64,000 nucleotides of DNA, taken from NCBI RefSeq assembly GCF_900091625.1, contig NZ_FMIC01000002.1, forward strand, positions 6,076,001 through 6,140,000, written 5' to 3'. Numbering within the stretch: position 1 is the first letter of the stretch; each line of letters starts with the position of its first letter. The notes beneath the pieces were generated by a model. The model was not told the DNA's origin and searched no databases. It saw only the letters and a program-made list of their open reading frames with translations. A program made the translations under genes and the position numbers. The DNA comes from Micromonospora peucetia (GTDB taxonomy: Bacteria > Actinomycetota > Actinomycetes > Mycobacteriales > Micromonosporaceae). This document shows positions 61,501-64,000 of the stretch, in pieces.

Positions 61501-64000
61501 TGCGGTGTCGGCGAGGGCCACCGCGACGGTGTCCGGGCTGAGCGCCCGCAGCCGCACCCGCAACCGGGTGGCGCCGTGGGCGTGCAGGGCGACCGAGCGG
61601 AAGGCGAACGGCAGCCAGCCCGTACCGGAGGTGTCCGTCGGGTCGCCGAGCAGCCCGGTGACGCCGCTGGCCTGCAGGGCCGCGTCGAACAGGGCCGGGT
61701 GCAGCCCGAACCGGGACGCGTCGGTGGTCGCCTCGTCGGGGAGGGCCACCTCGGCGTAGACCTCGTCGTCACCGCGCCACACCCGGCGCAGACCCCGGAA
61801 GGCGGGGCCGTAGCCGAGGCCGCCCTCGGCCATCTCGGCGTACCAGGCGTCCAGGTCGGCGTCGACCTCCACGGCGTCGGCCGGCGGCCACTGAGCCGGT
61901 ACGACCGTCCGGGCGGGAAGGTGCGGCAGCAGCAGGCCCTCGGCGTGCCGGGTCCACTCGGTGTCGCCGTTCGCCTCGGGACGGGAGTGCACGGTGACGG
62001 TCCGCTCGCCGGTGTCGCTCGGCGGACCGACCCGCACCTGCACCTGCACCGCGCCGGCCGGCGGGAGCACCAGCGGACTGATCAGGGTCAGGTCGCCCAC
62101 CTGGCCGGCGTCGACCTCGTCGCCGGCCCGGACCACCATGTCGACGACACCGGTGCCCGGGACGATCACCGCCCCGCCGACGGCGTGGTCGGCCAGCCAC
62201 GGGTGGGTACGCACCGACAGCCGCCCGGTCAGCACCACGGTCCGGTCGTCGGCGACCGGGACGGCCGCGCTGAGCAGCGGGTGCCCGGCGTCCTGGAGAC
62301 CGGCGGAGCCGACGTCGCGCACCCGGTGGGCGGGCGCCTCCAGCCAGAAGCGTCCCCGGTCGAAGGCGTAGGTGGGCAGTGTGACGGTGCCGGTCCCGGC
62401 GAGGACCGTGGTCAGGTCGACGGGCAGGCCGATGGTGTGCGCGGTGGCCAGGTTGGTCAGCAGCCGCGTCGGATCGTCGTCGCCGCGCCGCAGGCTGCCC
62501 AGCGTGTGCCCGGTGACGCCGGCGTCGTCCAGGATCGCCGTCACCGGCATCGCCAGCACCGGATGCGGACTGATCTCCACGAACGTCGTGTGGCCCGCCT
62601 CGATGGCGACGCGGACGGCCGGGTCGAACCGCACGGTCTGCCGCAGGTTCTCGTACCAGTAGTCCGCCGTCATCGAGGCAGGGTCGACCCAGTCCCCGGT
62701 CAACGTCGACACCAGCCGGATGTGACCCTGCTGTGGGCTGACGTCAGCCAGGTCGGCACGCAACCGTTCCGCGACGTCCTGCACCGCCGCCGAGTGCGAC
62801 GCATAGTCCACCGGGATCAACCGCGCCCGCACCCCGTCGGCCTGACACGCCTCGACCAGGTCGGCGACCGGCTGCGGTGGGCCCGACACCACCACCGTCG
62901 ACGGACCGTTGACGGCCGCCACCCCGACACCCGGGAACGCGGCCAACCGCTCGGCCACCGCCTCGGCGGACAGGTCCACCGAGGCCATCGTGCCGGTACC
63001 GCGCAGCACCGTCAGGGCCCGCGACCGCAACGCGACCGCCTTCGCCGCGTCCTCCAGGGACAGGATGCCGGCCACGCACGCGGCACCGATCTCACCCTGC
63101 GAGTGCCCGATCACCGCAGCCGGGGTCACCCCGGCGTGCTGCCACACCGCCGCCAGAGCGAGGCCGACGGCCCACAGCACCGGCTGCACGACCTCGACCC
63201 GCTCCAACCACGACTCGTCCTCACCTGTCAACACCGACACCAGGTCGACGTCCAGGTACGGGGCCAGGGCCTGCTGGCACTCGGCCAGGCGCGCGTCGAA
63301 CACCGGTGTACGGCCGGCAAGGCCGGCGGCCATCCGCGCCGACTGCGCACCCTGCCCCGGGAACACGAAGACCGGGCCCGCACCGTGCGACGAGGCCGTG
63401 CCGGCGACCACGTTGCCGGCCGGCGACCCCGACGTCAACGCGTCCAGCCCCGCCAGCAGGTCCGCCACACCGGCACCGACCACGACGGCCCGCTGGTCGA
63501 ACACCGACCGGGTCGCCGCGAGGGACCAGCCCACCGCCGCCGGATCCACCTCGCCACGCCCACCCACGAACTCCGCCAGGCGGGCCGCCTGACCGGCCAG
63601 TGAGGTCTTCGACCGCGCCGACACCGGCCACACCACGATGTCCGACGCCACGAGTGCCGGGCCCGCTCCGGCGTCGCCCGCCGCGTCTTCGTGGGACGGC
63701 TCGTCGGGCAGCTCGATGATGACGTGGGCGTTCGTGCCGGACATGCCGAACGACGACACCGCCGAACGACGCGGCCGGTCCACCGCCGGCCACGGCCGCG
63801 ACTCGATCGCCAACTCGACCGCGCCGGCGGACCAGTCGATGTGCGGGGACGGCTCGTCCACGTGCAGCGTCGCCGGCACCATCCCGTGCCGCATCGCCAG
63901 CACCATCTTGATCACACCCGCCACGCCCGAGGCGGCCTGGGTGTGCCCGATGTTCGACTTGATCGAGCCGAGCAGCAGCGCCTCGTGCCCCTCCCGGTCC
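58534..64000 (-). CDS. Type I PKS A (5' truncated), module KS(partial)-AT-DH-ER-KR-ACP
   Basis: The gene runs off the right edge; about 1822 C-terminal residues are visible. The end of a KS with the catalytic His (GSIKSNIGH) is followed by an AT. Its Ser is in GHSQGE (63100-63102) and its YASH begins at 62805, predicting methylmalonyl-CoA. The DH has a canonical HxxxGxxxxP (His at 62185-62187) and DAALQ (Asp at 61684-61686). The ER (about 60800-59870) has the cofactor loop [12 protein letters not shown]. The KR has SGATGTLG, Tyr at 59389-59391 and LDD. ACP Ser is at 58891-58893. This is the only fully reducing module in view and should leave a methyl-branched methylene (C20 methyl, C21). The ER has Val (GMVP) where Tyr would predict a 2S methyl, so 2R is predicted. 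The docking tail ends [13 protein letters not shown]. Confidence 0.95.
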   Translation of the reverse strand, partial: DREGHEALLLGSIKSNIGHTQAASGVAGVIKMVLAMRHGMVPATLHVDEPSPHIDWSAGAVELAIESRPWPAVDRPRRSAVSSFGMSGTNAHVIIELPDEPSHEDAAGDAGAGPALVASDIVVWPVSARSKTSLAGQAARLAEFVGGRGEVDPAAVGWSLAATRSVFDQRAVVVGAGVADLLAGLDALTSGSPAGNVVAGTASSHGAGPVFVFPGQGAQSARMAAGLAGRTPVFDARLAECQQALAPYLDVDLVSVLTGEDESWLERVEVVQPVLWAVGLALAAVWQHAGVTPAAVIGHSQGEIGAACVAGILSLEDAAKAVALRSRALTVLRGTGTMASVDLSAEAVAERLAAFPGVGVAAVNGPSTVVVSGPPQPVADLVEACQADGVRARLIPVDYASHSAAVQDVAERLRADLADVSPQQGHIRLVSTLTGDWVDPASMTADYWYENLRQTVRFDPAVRVAIEAGHTTFVEISPHPVLAMPVTAILDDAGVTGHTLGSLRRGDDDPTRLLTNLATAHTIGLPVDLTTVLAGTGTVTLPTYAFDRGRFWLEAPAHRVRDVGSAGLQDAGHPLLSAAVPVADDRTVVLTGRLSVRTHPWLADHAVGGAVIVPGTGVVDMVVRAGDEVDAGQVGDLTLISPLVLPPAGAVQVQVRVGPPSDTGERTVTVHSRPEANGDTEWTRHAEGLLLPHLPARTVVPAQWPPADAVEVDADLDAWYAEMAEGGLGYGPAFRGLRRVWRGDDEVYAEVALPDEATTDASRFGLHPALFDAALQASGVTGLLGDPTDTSGTGWLPFAFRSVALHAHGATRLRVRLRALSPDTVAVALADTAGQPVATVESLTFRPVSAGRADEAAALLRTSVFHLDWTPLPAGDAMPGGTRWALLGDDTLGLAGTLAAAGHPVRGHADLATLVATVEESGDVPDVVLDLRSGVDADPDRADEAAHDAAREALALVQGWLGEPRLEQARLVLHTRGAVGAAPGEAPRDLARATLWGLVRSAQSEHPGRFTLLDTDDATASLAAVPAAVASGEPQLAIRDGAPLVPRLARARDAGALSLPADEVPWRLDVTEKGTLANLALLPAPEVTGDLPAGHVLVGMRASGLNFRDVVLALGMVPDQEVLGNEGAGVVLGVGPGVTDLTPGDRVMGIFSGSFSSAAVTDRRLLTRIPDGWSYPDAAAVPVVFLTAWYGLVELARLRAGESVLIHAAAGGVGMAAVQIARHLGAEVYGTASPGKWPALRATGFDETHLASSRSLDFVDEFSDRTGGRGVDVVLNALSGEFVDASLRLLAEGGRFVEMGKTDKRDPRHVAAEHPGVSYQVFDLIEAGQDRIAAMLGELMALFASGALRPLPRRTWDVRRAPEAFRFLSQARHVGKLALSIPQAPRLDGTVLVSGATGTLGALLCRHLVTAHDARQLLLVSRRGPDAEGADELLADLKALGADVSIVAADLADPDAVADVLSMVDARHPLRAVVHAAGVLDDATVESLTPERLDAVLRPKVDVAWNLHRATLAHELTAFVLFSAAAGVFGGPGQGNYAAGNAFLDALAEHRRALGLPAVALAWGRWAQASGMTGHLDSADIRRLDRGGMAALANDEALALFDAVWRSERAALMPAKIITGVAGAGAPVHPLLAKLVRPAGRRAAAGEAAEGQAYAETLRGLPDDKRARVLRDLVLSHVAVVLGHGDPAGIEPTRAFRELGFDSLTAVELRNRLGAATGLRLPATLVFDNPTPTALADHLAGQFAPVATTADRSAGRELDRLEAALVGLDPTDDEFRRITDRLHGLLDRLAERQADADGDDDLESATAENIFDLIDRELETS

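Overview
This is a very GC-rich actinobacterial window with strong G/C bias at third codon positions, GTG as well as ATG starts and almost no non-coding DNA inside operons. The style fits Micromonospora or a close relative, but genus is an inference. Most of the window (about 13.2 to 64 kb, all on the minus strand) is the 3' part of a modular type I polyketide synthase (PKS) operon. To its left lie an efflux pair, a glycosyltransferase-like gene, two large LuxR-family regulators and a malonyl-CoA-synthetase-like gene.

Layout. 1-125: tail of an unidentified plus-strand gene. 170-1549 (-): a MatB-like adenylate-forming protein with degraded catalytic motifs. 1550-2949: a long, partly AT-rich non-coding region. 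2950-5799 (+) and 6447-9275 (+): tandem LAL-type regulators (ATPase plus C-terminal LuxR helix-turn-helix). 9340-10746 (-): a GT1-family glycosyltransferase that appears to lack the usual catalytic histidine. 10747-11279: promoter and terminator region. 11280-12119 and 12116-13168 (-): a DrrB/DrrA-like ABC-2 exporter, translationally coupled. 13256-64000 (-): six consecutive PKS genes, called here F (last) back to A (first visible, truncated by the right edge). Gaps between PKS genes are 25 to 49 nt, so they look like one transcript read right to left.

PKS logic (transcription order A to F): A = KS(partial)-AT(methylmalonyl)-DH-ER-KR-ACP; B = three KS-AT-KR-ACP modules (malonyl, methylmalonyl, methylmalonyl); C = two KS-AT-DH-KR-ACP modules (malonyl, methylmalonyl); D = KS-AT(methylmalonyl)-KR-ACP; E = two KS-AT-KR-ACP modules (methylmalonyl with B-type KR, malonyl with A-type KR); F = KS-AT(malonyl)-inactive KR-ACP-TE. 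That is ten extension modules in the window. The loading module, earlier modules and most tailoring genes must lie beyond the right edge. If colinear, the carboxyl-terminal half of the product carries a C3 ketone, hydroxyls at C5, C7, C9, C15, C17 and C19, a C10-C13 diene, methyls at C6, C8, C10, C14, C16 and C20, and a reduced C21. The TE would release it as a macrolactone or acid.

The other genes fit a macrolide-type cluster: two pathway activators with nearly the same recognition helix, an exporter, and a glycosyltransferase-like protein for decoration or self-protection. The most unusual signals are the eroded active sites of the MatB-like and GT-like proteins, GATAGGGG/CCCCTATC boxes recurring in the promoter regions, a perfect operator-like inverted repeat upstream of the first regulator, a 264-bp exact repeat shared by PKS genes F and B, and an apparent switch of docking class at the E-F junction.
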